Source of the DNA: Sipunculus nudus
Lineage: Eukaryota; Annelida; Sipuncula; Golfingiida; Sipunculidae
DNA length: 64,000 nucleotides
Reading direction: 5' to 3'
Assembly: GCA_026874595.1 (NCBI GenBank)
Contig: CM049308.1
Location: forward strand, 24,576,367 to 24,640,366
Shown here: piece by piece, positions 20,201-31,326 of the stretch
How the letters are laid out: every line of letters starts with the position of its first letter
How positions within the stretch are numbered: the stretch's first letter is position 1
Made by a program: the position numbers and the translations under genes
The notes under the pieces: generated by a model
Seen by the model: the letters and a program-made list of their open reading frames with translations, nothing else
Told to the model about the DNA's origin: nothing
Databases searched by the model: none

Positions 20201-22229
20201 GGCTGTGGTGGCCATATTGGAATTCTGACAGGGCTGTAATTAAATAGGTCAAGAGCCCTCATATGAACAGGAATAGTAGACAGGCAGAGTTCGAAGCATT
20301 TTCACTGAATAATTAACTTGCTCTTAAGTAGGCTGATTGACAAGCATAAATAGTTATAATTATATCCATGTAATAATTCATGCTGTCAGCATACCCTTTA
20401 TTTAGTTAATTATTCAATTAATGGTAAGCCTACGTTTGTTATAATTTACATGAAACATGTCTGCGATATATACATGTTAACAAAATTAAAAAGTCGTGCT
20501 AAAACGCGTTAGTTCTGCACAATACTTGATAAATAAACACATCCTGCTCCATTAATCTGGTCGCTTGTTAAACTGAATTAACTTCACTTGAAAGTAAAGT
20601 TTGAGCATCAGCAGACTTCTGTATTTCATGTGCTGCAAAATAAAGGCCTTGATCGAACACTTTTAGATTAGACATTATTTATCAATAATTTAAAAGGGCC
20701 CAATCACCTATAAAGCATGTTGAGTTAACACGAGAAATAGCTTCTTCCCTCTAAAATAAATCTGTACCTGCCAAAATAATGGCTTGAAAGCGTTTGCTTA
20801 TTCCTGTAAACGAGTGTTAAAACAGTGGACCGGGCGCGATCGCAGGTGTCAACATAAACACAGTGCGTATGGACGTGTGTAGCGCGGAGCCACAACAGTT
20901 GTCAATCAGGATTTACCCTGACTGACTTTGGCCAAAAAATGTAATACTTGTTCCCGCTAGCTGAAATACCGCAAATTGCCCCTCTTAATCGGATCTCCGG
21001 TCACGCGGCCTTGTTATGGTATACAGACATACGTGGACTGTGTTTACCAACACGCAGAGCCATAACATATGTTAAACAGCCGTATGCGAGCGAAAGGGAC
21101 TGTGTGCTTGGATGGTTCTGCTGAGAAACTTTTTTATAAAGCAAAACTGATAAATTAGTGTGAAAGAAAAGGCATAGAATTGCTCCTTATTATGCCCCTT
21201 TAATTTATTCATCGGTACTGCCACAGTAATTGCAGGATCCAAACCCTGAAATACCATGAATATTTCGTGGAACTATTTCCTAAATGAAAGCCAGTGTACA
21301 ATACTACAACTGTCAAATGTAGTACTTTTATTACAATTTGAAAAATCTTTCCATTAGCCGCCGCACTATACTGTGTACAAGTGTTTTTGAGGCTCACAAG
21401 GTGAGGGGGGGCATAGGGGTAATGGTGGTTAGCTCAAATGTTGTATAATCAATTAAAATAATTGGTATACTGCAACATTCAGATGAAATTGTTGGTATAT
21501 GCTGCAGTATGCTAAAGTAAAATTTATTTAAGTGAAATACATATATGTAATGTCTGGTATATTGCAGTATATGTTGAATTTAAAGTCCATACAGATATGG
21601 ATGAAATTGTTTGTATACTGTGATATATCAAACGCAGACTCTAAGTGAATGAATCAGTCAGGGAATATTTCTTGATAAATATAACAAATATTACAATCGA
21701 ATAGACTGGAACAGTCGGCAAGCTAAAAGTGAGGCTTTACGGACAAAACCTAGGACTGGCATCACCCTATTTTCATCTAAGTAGAACACTGCGCTAAGAG
21801 GCCTAGCCAAAGTGTTTACCATAAGGATGCGTTCTCTCTACCCAGGAGTGAATGGATAATGGTCATGGGCGGCAGGCAAATGTAGAAAGAATTACCCCCC
21901 TAGCGCCTTTTATGGCTGCTTGTATTATTATATCCTAGGGGGCAGGAATACAAATGTAAAGTCGGAGATGAGACTCTCATCGCTGATCATATCAAACTTA
22001 AATGTAACCGTCATTCAGGCTAGTATTTGAGCCAGTACAGAACTCTCGCACTCACTTCCGTCTTTAGAAGCAAATAGGATTACGTTTTAGTTTCATATAT
22101 TTATTGGCCTTACAGGTGTAGATATCCAAACGTTATACTCAACCATTAATTTTATACTGATATAACGTGGAAAAAAAAAGATGAATACGTACCGGCAAGC
22201 AGCGCAGCAAGGACGATGACGAACTTCAT
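14202..22229 (-). CDS. Small secreted eight-cysteine peptide, gene B1 (complete)
   Basis: Coding exons are 22229-22193 and 14377-14202, again 37 + 176 bases and 70 residues. Exon 1 encodes the same signal peptide start (MKFVIVLAALLA) and ends G|GTACGT; the acceptor is TATATTTCCAG. Exon 2 ends coding with TGA and has a donor AAG|GTAAGC at 14186. Exon 3 (3' UTR) begins at 13948 with AATAAA at 13898-13893. TATATATA is at 22319-22312. All eight cysteines and the NAT sequon match A, but seven of eight amino-acid differences from A3 lie between just before cysteine 2 and cysteine 4, including new K and R residues. Intron 1 is about 7.8 kb and holds a minus-strand LINE and a 140-bp repeat array. Splice sites, start, stop, promoter and poly(A) signal are all present, so it is probably functional. 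Its biological role is unknown. Confidence 0.8.
14352..14515. repeat. Short 35-bp repeat array at exon 2 of B1
   Basis: Four to five units of the same 35-bp repeat (ATGAATTCTGTGAGAG and variants), beginning inside exon 2 and running into intron 1. The array is far shorter than the 17 or so units of A. Confidence 0.8.
15888..15935. promoter_or_regulatory. Cluster of CRE/ATF-like sites in intron 1 of B1
   Basis: Two perfect palindromes TGACGTCA (15888-15895 and 15928-15935) exactly 40 bases apart, with a third near-match CGACGTCAC between them. TGACGTCA is the established CREB/ATF binding consensus. The two outer sites and their spacing are kept in A3, so an intronic enhancer is plausible. Confidence 0.45.
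16690..18360 (-). pseudogene. LINE reverse transcriptase and C-terminal part (unit 1)
   Basis: Open frame 18080-17664 has PKNYRGISLPNTVGKLFTNI, EAQAGYRKG and FIDFSTAFDSV, typical RT motifs. A stop at about 17664 precedes GTQPGSMVSPLLFSLFIDEF. The catalytic box MYADD is at about 17512-17526. Farther on come IPVLLYGSELWGYERCEIIE (17150-17090) and the C-terminal SAGFGYVWMNQ segment at 16709-16912. Decayed by several stops. Confidence 0.82.
18879..19540 (-). pseudogene. LINE endonuclease domain (unit 1)
   Basis: Starts near 19530 with IATWNAHGLKNKIKSVEVKK; TW in INKTWATTDN matches the ETW region with the catalytic E changed to K. After shifts, LILLGDFNAST, DYVIISSFLL and SDDQSDHFPL show the GDFN and SDH motifs of the exonuclease-endonuclease-phosphatase fold. 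Frameshifted near 19360 and 19145. Confidence 0.75.
19690..20275. repeat. Tandem array of about 140-bp units (unit 1)
   Basis: Five degenerate units recognised by GGCCATATTGGAATTCCGAC and variants at about 19700, 19831, 19930, 20069 and 20211, with a shared GCGAAAGAAAATCA segment preceding each. One unit is internally shortened to about 100 bp. It directly abuts the 5' end of the LINE. Confidence 0.75.
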
Positions 22230-22311
22230 GATGAAGAATCTCTTCTTGTTGTCTTCGGGCTACAAAACTTTAAAACAAGTTTTTGAGTGTCCTGCTCAGC
22301 CGTCCCTCTTG

Positions 22312-22319
22312 TATATATA
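22312..22319 (-). promoter_or_regulatory. TATA box of peptide gene B1
   Basis: TATATATA sits about 85 bases upstream of the start codon at 22229, leaving room for a start site about 30 bases downstream and a 5' UTR of about 55 bases. The block from TATA to ATG is strongly conserved among B1, B2 and A3. Confidence 0.65.
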
Positions 22320-23215
22320 GCAAAGTCCACTCTGGGAAAACATAGGTCTCTGGGAGAACAAGCATATGGTTTCCACATCAATGCCAACATCATCTTAAAA
22401 TAGAATGGCTAAGATTTTTGTTTAAACCTATTGATCGTTTGATCTAGAATAGTAACAAGGTATGGGAACGTCCAAATAAGGCGTTCTTTGGTACACTTAG
22501 CTTAAGCGATATATATAAAATATTTATTTATGTCAAATGCTTATAGCAAGGGTCTCGTGACAATTTCTTAATTGTTGCAGTGCAATTGGTGTCAATAATT
22601 AAGACATAATTTGAAATACTATTTTTTACAATCATTACGATTTTTTTTTAATTTAATGGGTTTTTTTTATTTATTTAAAATTTGCAAATATAGCTAACCC
22701 TGTTAAGTCTTTTATGCAGCTGAACTTGTTTATAGAGTTGACCTCCCATTGTACGCAAATTAAGGACACATATCTTTTGACCGACTGTACATTTCCCTGG
22801 ATATGATTGTCTTTGTAAATTTTCAGTGGTATCAGTTATCAAAGTATATTAAACCACTGATACACATACTTGATCATCCAGACACACAATCAGAGGTATA
22901 AAATAAAGTTTAGCAGATCCACAACCATGCAAAGTTTAAAGTAAGTCAACCCATCAGGTTCTTTAATACTTTTATGGAAACTAGGAATCTGCATTCTACT
23001 GATTGCAAGCCTCCGCCATGTAGGGTCCCAAATTGTGGGATGCTCCCCAACCCATGTTTGCATTCAATTATTTGCCCAGGAGCCGAGGTTCCTTCGTGCA
23101 TAAGTAACTGTACATTTGTGAATATTCATTGATGACGTCCCGGAACCCGGATCATGTGTCGGATCTACACCAAAGTCAAACTGGTTCTTTATTGGCGCAT
23201 CCCCGAAATACCCTG

Positions 23216-24300
23216 CAAATTTCAAGAGATTCCGTTAATGTTTGATAAGTTATGATGTGAACAAACACGTACACACAAACACACAGACACATGAACTGGG
23301 ATGAACGCATACTCTCATGGAGGAAGAAAATTGGGAAATCTTAATATCCAGTCTTTTTATCGTAAATGCAAGGGGTGGATAACCCTTCATAATCTCTCAG
23401 TGAACTATCCATATCAAATATCTAACTACAGCAGCCGCTCTACATGAGGGGTGTTAAACTGTTTAGGGGTCCGCCAATATTGCTAACGGGCAAGTTAGGA
23501 TTCCTTAGAATGCAGATTTCTATTTATTCATGAAATCGTTCCTTCGCTTTTCGACGTTTGACGTTACATGCATGGAAAAACATGTACGACCGGTAGGCTG
23601 CAGTATAAATGACTTTTCGTATGTGCTGGTTGGATTTTTATTCGTGAAGTTTAAATTTTGCGATAGTATACTTTTCGAGAACGTAATGAATTTAAAACCC
23701 TCACGTTTAAAAATACAACGACAGTATTTTATTACATAGGTCATACAATATACCCTTCACACATTTTGTAAACTGTCACGTCAAAAAAAATGTGTACAAT
23801 AATTCAAAAATTCTATACTTGTGCACTACAGCTACAATATATTATATAAAGAATAAATGTATTCCAGTAGTTCATACAGATGACAAATATTTTCCCCATT
23901 TATTCATTTTAATACTAAAAATACAAATTTACCGCCTGTATAAATTTTGTTCCTTATTTTGTCCCATTTTTTAACCTGTGCAGTAATCTGACATTTTACA
24001 TTTGTTCATTTTAATATACTGATATTAAATTATTTGTGTTCTGATTTTATATAGTAAACAAACTTTTTAACTGTAAGGAGCACCTGATTTATTATTAAAG
24101 GTAAATTTTTATTGGAAACAATCTGAGCATTAGTGTGTTCAAGGTTAAAAGGGATATGACTGCTCCATTTGATTTCATCCAATCTATACATTTCTATATT
24201 ATTTTGTGTCTGAAAATTCACAAGAACGTAGTGTTGCGACTGAAGCCGTCTCTCGACTATTGATTGGTGTTCCTCGCTTGGGTCTCCCCCTGTAGGCTGG
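23216..24300. other. Spacer after duplicon B (unit 1)
   Basis: AT-rich. Overlapping open frames on both strands near 23520-23744 look accidental. No gene supported. Confidence 0.5.
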
Positions 24301-24316
24301 ACGTCAGGGCTACCCC

Positions 24317-24851
24317 GGTTATTAATGTCTTCGTTGTGCCAAGCAAACCGGTTTTAACAGGTCCCATTGTCTTGTATTATCGACTACATTAGAATAAAAC
24401 GCGCGGGCAGTATCCCATAAGTGGTCAAGTGATTCGCACTGCCCTGTAAAAAGGAATAACACTCGAAACGCTCCGAAGGCTGATTATGCTTTCATCGAGA
24501 AATCCAGGCTGATGCAACCGCACAACAGCATATACACATGAACATTTGGATTTTTAGCGGTACCCTTAGGCGGACCTGCCATGAACTTGTGTATTGAATT
24601 TATTATGATGAACCCACCATTGACTTCTGTTAAGTTCCTGAACCGGGCTTTTCTTGTGAACTCCAGTAACAAATTGTAATCACCGCATTGGATTGGACGT
24701 CTCGTTTCCGCTTCAAAGTATTTATTTGAATCACAGGATCTTTTAGAGACCTTGTTTGGTTTTTACCATCTGTTAATTCTATACTATTATTTGTTATTGT
24801 ACATATTGTGTATAATGCAATATTTACTATTAACAGAGTACCTGTTTGCAC
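24317..24851 (-). other. Possible exon pair of an unidentified gene (unit 1)
   Basis: Minus strand. A frame open from about 24757 to 24484 includes IQCGDYNLLLEFTRKARFRN and GGFIIINSIHKFMAGPPKG. Downstream, an acceptor-like CCTTTTTACAG near 24448 is followed by a frame beginning CESLDHLWDTARAFYS that ends in TAA near 24327. Both look like protein, but no donor pairing was settled and I do not recognise the family. Unit 2 differs by two silent and one replacement change. Confidence 0.2.
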
Positions 24852-26587
24852 ATATTAGTGTAATAAGTGCTATACATTATTGGTCCCAGTCGTAATTATT
24901 TTTCTCTGATAAATCAATTATATTTCACATCCTCACCTTGTTATAAATTTAGTCACCTGGAATTTCGGCTTTTATGGATCTCCGTTCAAGGTAAACTCAC
25001 ACTTCCGGATAAACGCAAGTAGCTTGATTTTCAAAGTACACTCATGCTATCTGATAGGCATACAGTTAGAGATATGAACAATACGTTATACTTAGACAAA
25101 TGCCCTTTTCCTGTAACGCATTCATAAAGCTTCAACAATGATAGAAGAGGGGAAACCAATATACTTTACAGTTTAATATACGTATGCCCAACCGAGCATT
25201 CTGGGTAAAATCATAGCATTATCCTACTATAATTTGAGGATTTGATCGCGAATAAAGCGTTTTTCCGCACTAAAATTTGCCGATATACGTCCCCCTTGAT
25301 ATGTACGTCGTGACTGAATACAGGCCTAACTAACATAACAGACTTGCAAATAATAATTTACAAAGTAAGAATGAGGCTGGGGTTTATTGACTCGGCACTG
25401 CAAAGTCATAATAGCACAAGGGAAGCCAGTATAGAATCCGGCCTACATGGACGAGGTTATGGGTGTATACGGACGGACGTAATGATGTTTAGAATTCATG
25501 TAATGGAGAAGTAAGAGGCATGTCGATGTCATATCATCAGGCATGTCATGGCTTATTTGATTACTACTAATATGAGACGGTACAGTCAGTTTAGACCCAT
25601 CTTGGAAATGAAGACTGGATTCTTTTCTCTGGCCGCACAAGGTACCAGGTAGCTTAAGGGTTTCCAAGTTAAAATAATTTTTCGTATTTTTGTGTATTTT
25701 TCATTATTCGTTCTAAACGCCTTTCCCTTCAAGAGTTTACCGGAAAGGCTTTATTACAATACCTGTGTATAAGTGTGTGTGTCTGATGGTTAGGGTGTCT
25801 CCGTGTATTTGTATAACCGAACTTAAGTGGACACGATATTGACTGCACACGAAACGCCCGAAGACTTTTTTTTCTGTGAGGAATAACACACGGGTCCTCG
25901 CAAACGAAAAGCTTTAAAAGCATTATTAAAGCATTAGAAAAGCTGGGAAAATTATTGGGAAGTTTCTTGCAAGTCATCAGAAAGAACGTTTTGTTGACAT
26001 GTGTGTAACAGCGCCATCTATTGAGAGCTTTGCAAGATGCTTAGAAAATCGTGTGCGTGTAAGGCAGGTCCTCGATAATATGTTAAAACTGGTTATCCAA
26101 CCTGTTTAGCGGTATCAGATATTATTTTGATCGTGAGAAGTTAGAATAAGAACCTTATATTACCATGGATTTCAGGGGTAAACAGGAAACAAAAAAAATA
26201 TATTTTCTTATCTACATGATAGGTATACCCTTTGATCTGTCAAGAAAAACTGTAAGCAGCTTGTTCTAAAGTTTATAATGGACACAAAACGTTTTACATT
26301 GTAAAATAAATAATCATTCCATCCATTGAAAATATATGTTAATATATGTTTATCGTTTGTATTATGTGCTTTCCGCTTATTGTATCGAGATAGCATGTTG
26401 CATCATTATATTGTTACATTATTAATTGATTTCTTTTTAATCGTATTGCTTGTGTCTTGTTTCATTTTGGTAAAGATTACGAATTTACATAGAATTACAA
26501 CATAAATCTAAACATATTATATCTTCACATACTTTATGTACTTTTACTTGTACCGTGATGTCTTATATAATGTTGTGTTTATATATA

Positions 26588-26636
<49 letters not shown>

Positions 26637-27763
26637 ACAGGAAAGCATGTACATTAGCCTGATTGGCTACGTTTGAAATCATGTTAAAATAAATATGATT
26701 AAACCAAGTGTGCTTGATAAGCTGAATGGTAGGTGCTCGCTATGACACGAAGACATGACATAAACTGAATGTCCTCGCAGATTGTCCTCGCAAGTTATGC
26801 ATTAAGCCAACGCATCGTTCTCAAGTCTAACCAGCCTTCTTCTTTAAAATAAGTATGCGAGGATACATGCGTACCCTAAGTGTTTAGGATCTAAATAGCC
26901 CTTCTTGCTAACTCTTGAAAAACGGTTTGTCCTCTGAAGTATAGTTTGAAAGTACGGTCCTCTCTTGTACGCATATACGCGTATGTTTGTGTGTGGAGGG
27001 GGGGGTAGCTGCGTATGCATGTATGTGTGTGTAGACTCTTTCCACGGTCGTCCCCTGAGTTCGGGTCCGGTGAGGCAGTATCTCTGGTTTTGTTAATTGA
27101 AACACGATACCTACCAGAGACCCCGATTAGAACATCCCTTAATTTTTAAGGATACGATGGATTTGTTTTAATTATTTTTGGTTTTATTATAGGAGATGTA
27201 ACATTGATTAGAGATTATCTGTATGTGTCAATCAAACGGACCCAAACACTCAGGGGCAGCTTCCGTCGCCAGTCGTTGATGGAATATACATGTGTATTCT
27301 CGTATAATCCGCATTTCTTAAAGATAGTGAGAAACGTAATAATAATGGAATTAATACACTGGCGGTCAGTGTTTGCGGTAATGTAGATATAAGTTGGTAC
27401 CCATTTTAGATAATGCCAATATATCCTTGTTTTTCCCCATTCTAAATTATATGTGTTACCCGCTTCCGTGGAACGGGGGACATTGATTTGGGTCTGTCTG
27501 TTTGTCTGTCTTGCCCTCTGTCTGTCCGTCCATCAGGTTTTCGTTTCCGTCCGATAACTTTCCTAAATATTATCAGATTTCATACAAATTTGGGTCAGTA
27601 ATTGCTTCTACGCATACCATGTTCAAGATTGGTTTTGTGGTGTCTGTCTGAAAATTTATTATCGCCAGCTCCAAAACAAACAAAAATTTTGTTTTGTTTC
27701 CAATTCACAATAAAAATTATGACGTGGAAACATCTTCAAAGGACAAAGAAAACTAAAACACAG
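24852..27763. other. Spacer to end of unit 1
   Basis: No convincing gene. A minus-strand frame at 25443-25690 is open in both units, but three of four differences are replacements, so coding is doubtful. A TA run lies at 26581-26635. A CTGT-rich stretch at 27488-27530 follows GGAACGGGGGACATTGATTT, a sequence style I associate with bivalve genomes. Confidence 0.5.
26581..26635. repeat. TA microsatellite (unit 1, second)
   Basis: TA run interrupted by AAATA steps; in unit 2 the interruptions are gone. Confidence 0.9.
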
Positions 27764-28307
27764 GCACTATGACGTGTAGAGACATCTTCAGGGGAAAATA
27801 AAAACGAATACATTGAGAAGGCAAGCATGAATATCATAGAAGCTGAAATAAAATGTGGCGAAAGTAGGGAGAGACATAAATTCCACGAGTTGGTTGTTTA
27901 ACATAATGCAATATTTGACTGATACGCCTGAATGACAACGGTTGTCACCTTCTACACTACAACCATATATAATTACTAATTCTGAGATATCCTGCATCGT
28001 TACATTAAACGTCTTTAACCATTCCATCATAATATAATATATAGTTTTTCACATTTTGACATTAACAGAATAGGTGATTAACCGTTTCTCATTTGGTAAA
28101 ACAGTCTAATTGCACCACTGATAGCTTTAGCTTTCCGCATAGCTTTATGACTCATGGGTCAATTGTTGTAGATTTGCCACTAGTATTTGCTCGAATATCA
28201 TTTGAGTTATGGCAATCAGGCTAACATAATTCAAAAACAAATTCTTTCCGGTCACCCTACCCTTAGCTAAAAGAATAACCAAATGATATTGCCAAGGCGA
28301 GAATCTA

Positions 28308-28393
28308 CCTGCGGAGGCAGTTGGTGGCGATCGGACCCGTAACGTCAGAGACTAAATCAGGCGCTGTCCCTTCCCTGACCAAGATGTCAAATC
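28308..28393 (-). repeat. tRNA-like, possibly SINE-head remnant (unit 2)
   Basis: Copy of the element at 545-630 with the same B-box-like GGGTCCGATCGCC, here with one base changed (TTCGA to TCCGA), further weakening any polymerase III promoter. Confidence 0.25.
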
Positions 28394-29689
28394 ATAGTTA
28401 CACACATCGGTATCAGACGCGTATGTGTACTTAAAATATTATAGTTTTAAAACAGGAGATAGTAGCCTTTTTGCCAAACTGTTCTACCAGCCTGCGTATG
28501 TATAACATACACAAACGCCAGCACGAACGAACGCCGAGATATATTTATAGAGGAAAGTAGATCCCAAAACGTGTGAATATTCCAGCAGTACACTTACCTA
28601 TTATGCCCCACCCTGTGATATTATATATAAATATAAAGAATATAAATAGATTATCGATTCCTTCGCAGATACTCTGAGGTACACTCCCCTAAAGTTCCCG
28701 ACCTGCAAAATATGTGGGGACAAGTTCGTGTGAACATTACACGTGTTTATTATATCGAGTTAAATAACCCATATATGCAACAATTAAGAAGTTTTTATCA
28801 TAGGTGACGTAACAACTCTTTTCAGTTATCATTTAACATTTGTCTCAATCATTGAAAGATTTCTCTTTGATACGTGAAATTCTTCTATTAATCTATTAAT
28901 CAACTCTCGTAATTGTATTTGACAGTCACAATATAATATGTCAGTCTTGTGTTTTAGACTCGGGTATGAATAATCCTGACTATACTCGAGAAGTAGTTCA
29001 ATCAAAATTGGAAACCAACAACTATGTTTACATTCGGTCTAAATGAAACATTTCTGCTCAGATGAGTTCATTCAAGCATTTCATTGTGGTAATTGTGAAG
29101 AATAATATATTTGTAACCATGTCAACAAAGCATGCATTGAACGTGCTCTTTTTTTTTCTTTCTGGCAACTCTAGATAATCAAAGGTGCCCATTCATCTAC
29201 CTATTGAAAAAGAATTGATTTAATTTCTGGCTGTCACTCTGTATATATTAGGGGGTTATTCTGGTTATGAAAAGTTCTTGAACAGCGCCCCCAAGTCCAC
29301 GCAAAATGGAAATGCGAGGCCGATTCTGGGCAGTGTGAACAGCGCCGTATAAGACGCGGTTGACCAGGCCTGAAGAACAACCGTATTTTTAACCGTCCTA
29401 CATATATAAGAAAGTGCTGAATATATTCACTTTGATGATCAGCGATAATTTTATATAGGATACTGACTTTGCAATTATAATGGATATAACTATAGTTTAT
29501 ACAAGCAACTGGCCAGATAGTGAGGTTTTGTTATAATTGTGGCTATGGTTGGATGTAAAAAGCGGCCATGAAGGTCAACCACTCTTTTGCGTAAACGCAT
29601 AACTTCAGTTCCTTTGATAATGATTATACTTCGACAATTATCACAGCCCTCATACATGTAACGAAATCAACAACAATCATATTGGTAAT

Positions 29690-30192
29690 AATTTTTATTT
29701 GGTCCCCTTCCAGAATGACTGCACGGTTCTCTTAGATCCAGCTGATAACCTGAAATATCAATTAAAGTGTTTAATTTAACACTGATATATCTTTAAAAAG
29801 ATAAGAATATGTGCTACATCTGTATAGCACAAAAATATCGATGTTGGCATTAAAGTTCCGTTTATATACATTTATACATTCCATATAATTTTTAAATTGC
29901 TAAGCAGCAAGGAACATGTTTCGTCTATCGATCCCTATGAATATTCATAATTCCATATGCATGCACTGACCCTGTGCATAATCCAATGCTGACCGCTTAC
30001 CTAAGGTAGGGCTGTCCCACGGCTGTGTACACTCCTCTGGGGCCGTTGCGTTTTGATAACAGCAAAACTCGCCTTCAGGGCAGCCGTTGTCACCTGGGTT
30101 CGGGCAAGCTGAATGTGGATGACAAGCCGGACCTTCTGGTGTCTGACACGCACCCCCCATATCTGGTCCGCATGAATCCTGTGAGAGGCTCA
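29690..30192 (-). pseudogene. Cysteine-rich secreted peptide gene A2, exon 1 lost, stop codon lost
   Basis: Exon 2 is 30192-30001, exon 3 starts at 29749, and AATAAA lies at 29699-29694. The eight-cysteine frame is intact, but the stop codon TGA has become TGG at 30019-30017. If intron 2 is retained the frame runs on to a stop at 29945, adding 24 residues. If spliced to exon 3 the frame stays open past the poly(A) signal, with the next stop about 28 bases after AATAAA, so the mRNA could lack a stop. Exon 1 and promoter are deleted exactly as in A1 (junction near 32907). Two independent lesions make this the most decayed of the five copies. Confidence 0.75.
29694..29699 (-). terminator. Poly(A) signal of A2
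   Basis: AATAAA in exon 3. Because A2 has no stop in exon 2, the spliced frame is still open at this signal. Confidence 0.6.
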
Positions 30193-30765
30193 CTGCAATT
30201 ATACACATGAATTCTGTGAGAGACTGACAGCCATTATACGTATCGATTCTATGACAGAGTCATTTCAAGTATACGAATGAATTTCGGGAGAGTCTCCGAA
30301 TAAGCACACTAGTGACTGCAATTATACGCATGAATCCTGTGAGAGGCTGACTGCGATGATACACAAGAATTCTGTGAGAGGCTGACTGCAAATATACACA
30401 AGAATTCTGTGAAATCTGACTGTAATGATACACAAGAATTCTGTAAGAGGCTGACTGCATTCATGTGCATGAAATTTGTGTGAAGCTAACTGTAATTACA
30501 CGCATGAATTCCATGAGAGGCTCACTGCAATTATACACAATAATTCTGTGATTTGCTATCTTGAATTATACGCATGAATTCAATGCGAGGTTCAATGCAA
30601 TTTTACGCAGGAATTTTATGAGAGGCTAACTGCAATTACACACAGGAATTCTGCGAGAGGCTCGCTGCAATTATACGCATGGATTCTGTGAGAGGGTCAT
30701 TACAAGTTTACGAATGATTCTGGGAAATGCTCCTACAAGTACATTTGTGAATTCTCTGCAAATAC
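30167..30765. repeat. 35-bp minisatellite (A2)
   Basis: Same array as 2405-3001 with the same unit number and order and scattered substitutions. Confidence 0.9.
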
Positions 30766-31326
30766 TAATTTAAATTTAATTACATATCATCATTCCCTAA
30801 TATTTTTTTACAATATTGTTTCAAAATCATTGTAATGAGCCATCGAACAAAAAGATAATTTAGGAAAATTTGGATACGATATAGTAATTAAAGGGTCTGC
30901 TAGCTCTCAATGGCTGCCCCCATTGTTTATTAAATATCCCCATCATCTGGTTTTTGTTCAAAATTGAAACATCTTCTAAAATCAATTTTTATAACTACAA
31001 TCACATAATCAACCATGTCCGTTAAATTTTGTAATCCTAGTGAAATAGTCCCTTAGATGAATGGTAAACATTTTGCGCCATATCTGCAAAGGCGTAAAAT
31101 AATAAAATATCTTGATCAGCGAAATTCATAGTCCTGTGGAAGCATCATTAAAAAAAAAATCCATCAAATTTAATGTTAATCCATTCTGCTTGCTCCAAGG
31201 AATCCATGCATATGGTTAAATGTTAGGTTTAACTTACATCTTATTAAAGGAACAGAATTATTTAAAATTATGACAATCAGTCTACATCTTAAAACGTATT
31301 AGACCCACTCGTTGCATGCAGTCAAA

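Larger units (their letters stand above)
13395..23215. repeat. Duplicon B, unit 1 (carries peptide gene B1)
   Basis: Paralogue of duplicon A in the same orientation. It is longer because its gene intron holds about 5.4 kb that A lacks (about 15970-21385), including a LINE and a tandem repeat array. Homology ends near 23215, at the block with GGCGCATCC, as in A at about 5400. Confidence 0.85.
1..27763. repeat. Tandem segmental duplication, unit 1
   Basis: The stretch beginning GCACTATGACGTGTAGAGAC at position 1 recurs at 27764 and again at 55514, and everything between recurs in the same order and orientation. Unit 1 therefore has a length of 27763 bp. Spot comparison with unit 2 shows about 0.5-1.5% substitutions with small indels, mostly in homopolymers and TA runs. 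The start of a unit is arbitrary here because the left edge of the array lies outside the window. The unit contains duplicon A, an LTR retrotransposon, duplicon B and about 4.5 kb of spacer. Confidence 0.97.

Noticed and set aside
25443-25977. Two minus-strand ORFs that look protein-like
   Set aside because: In the better one, three of four differences between units 1 and 2 are replacements, and no start, signal or splice context could be fixed.
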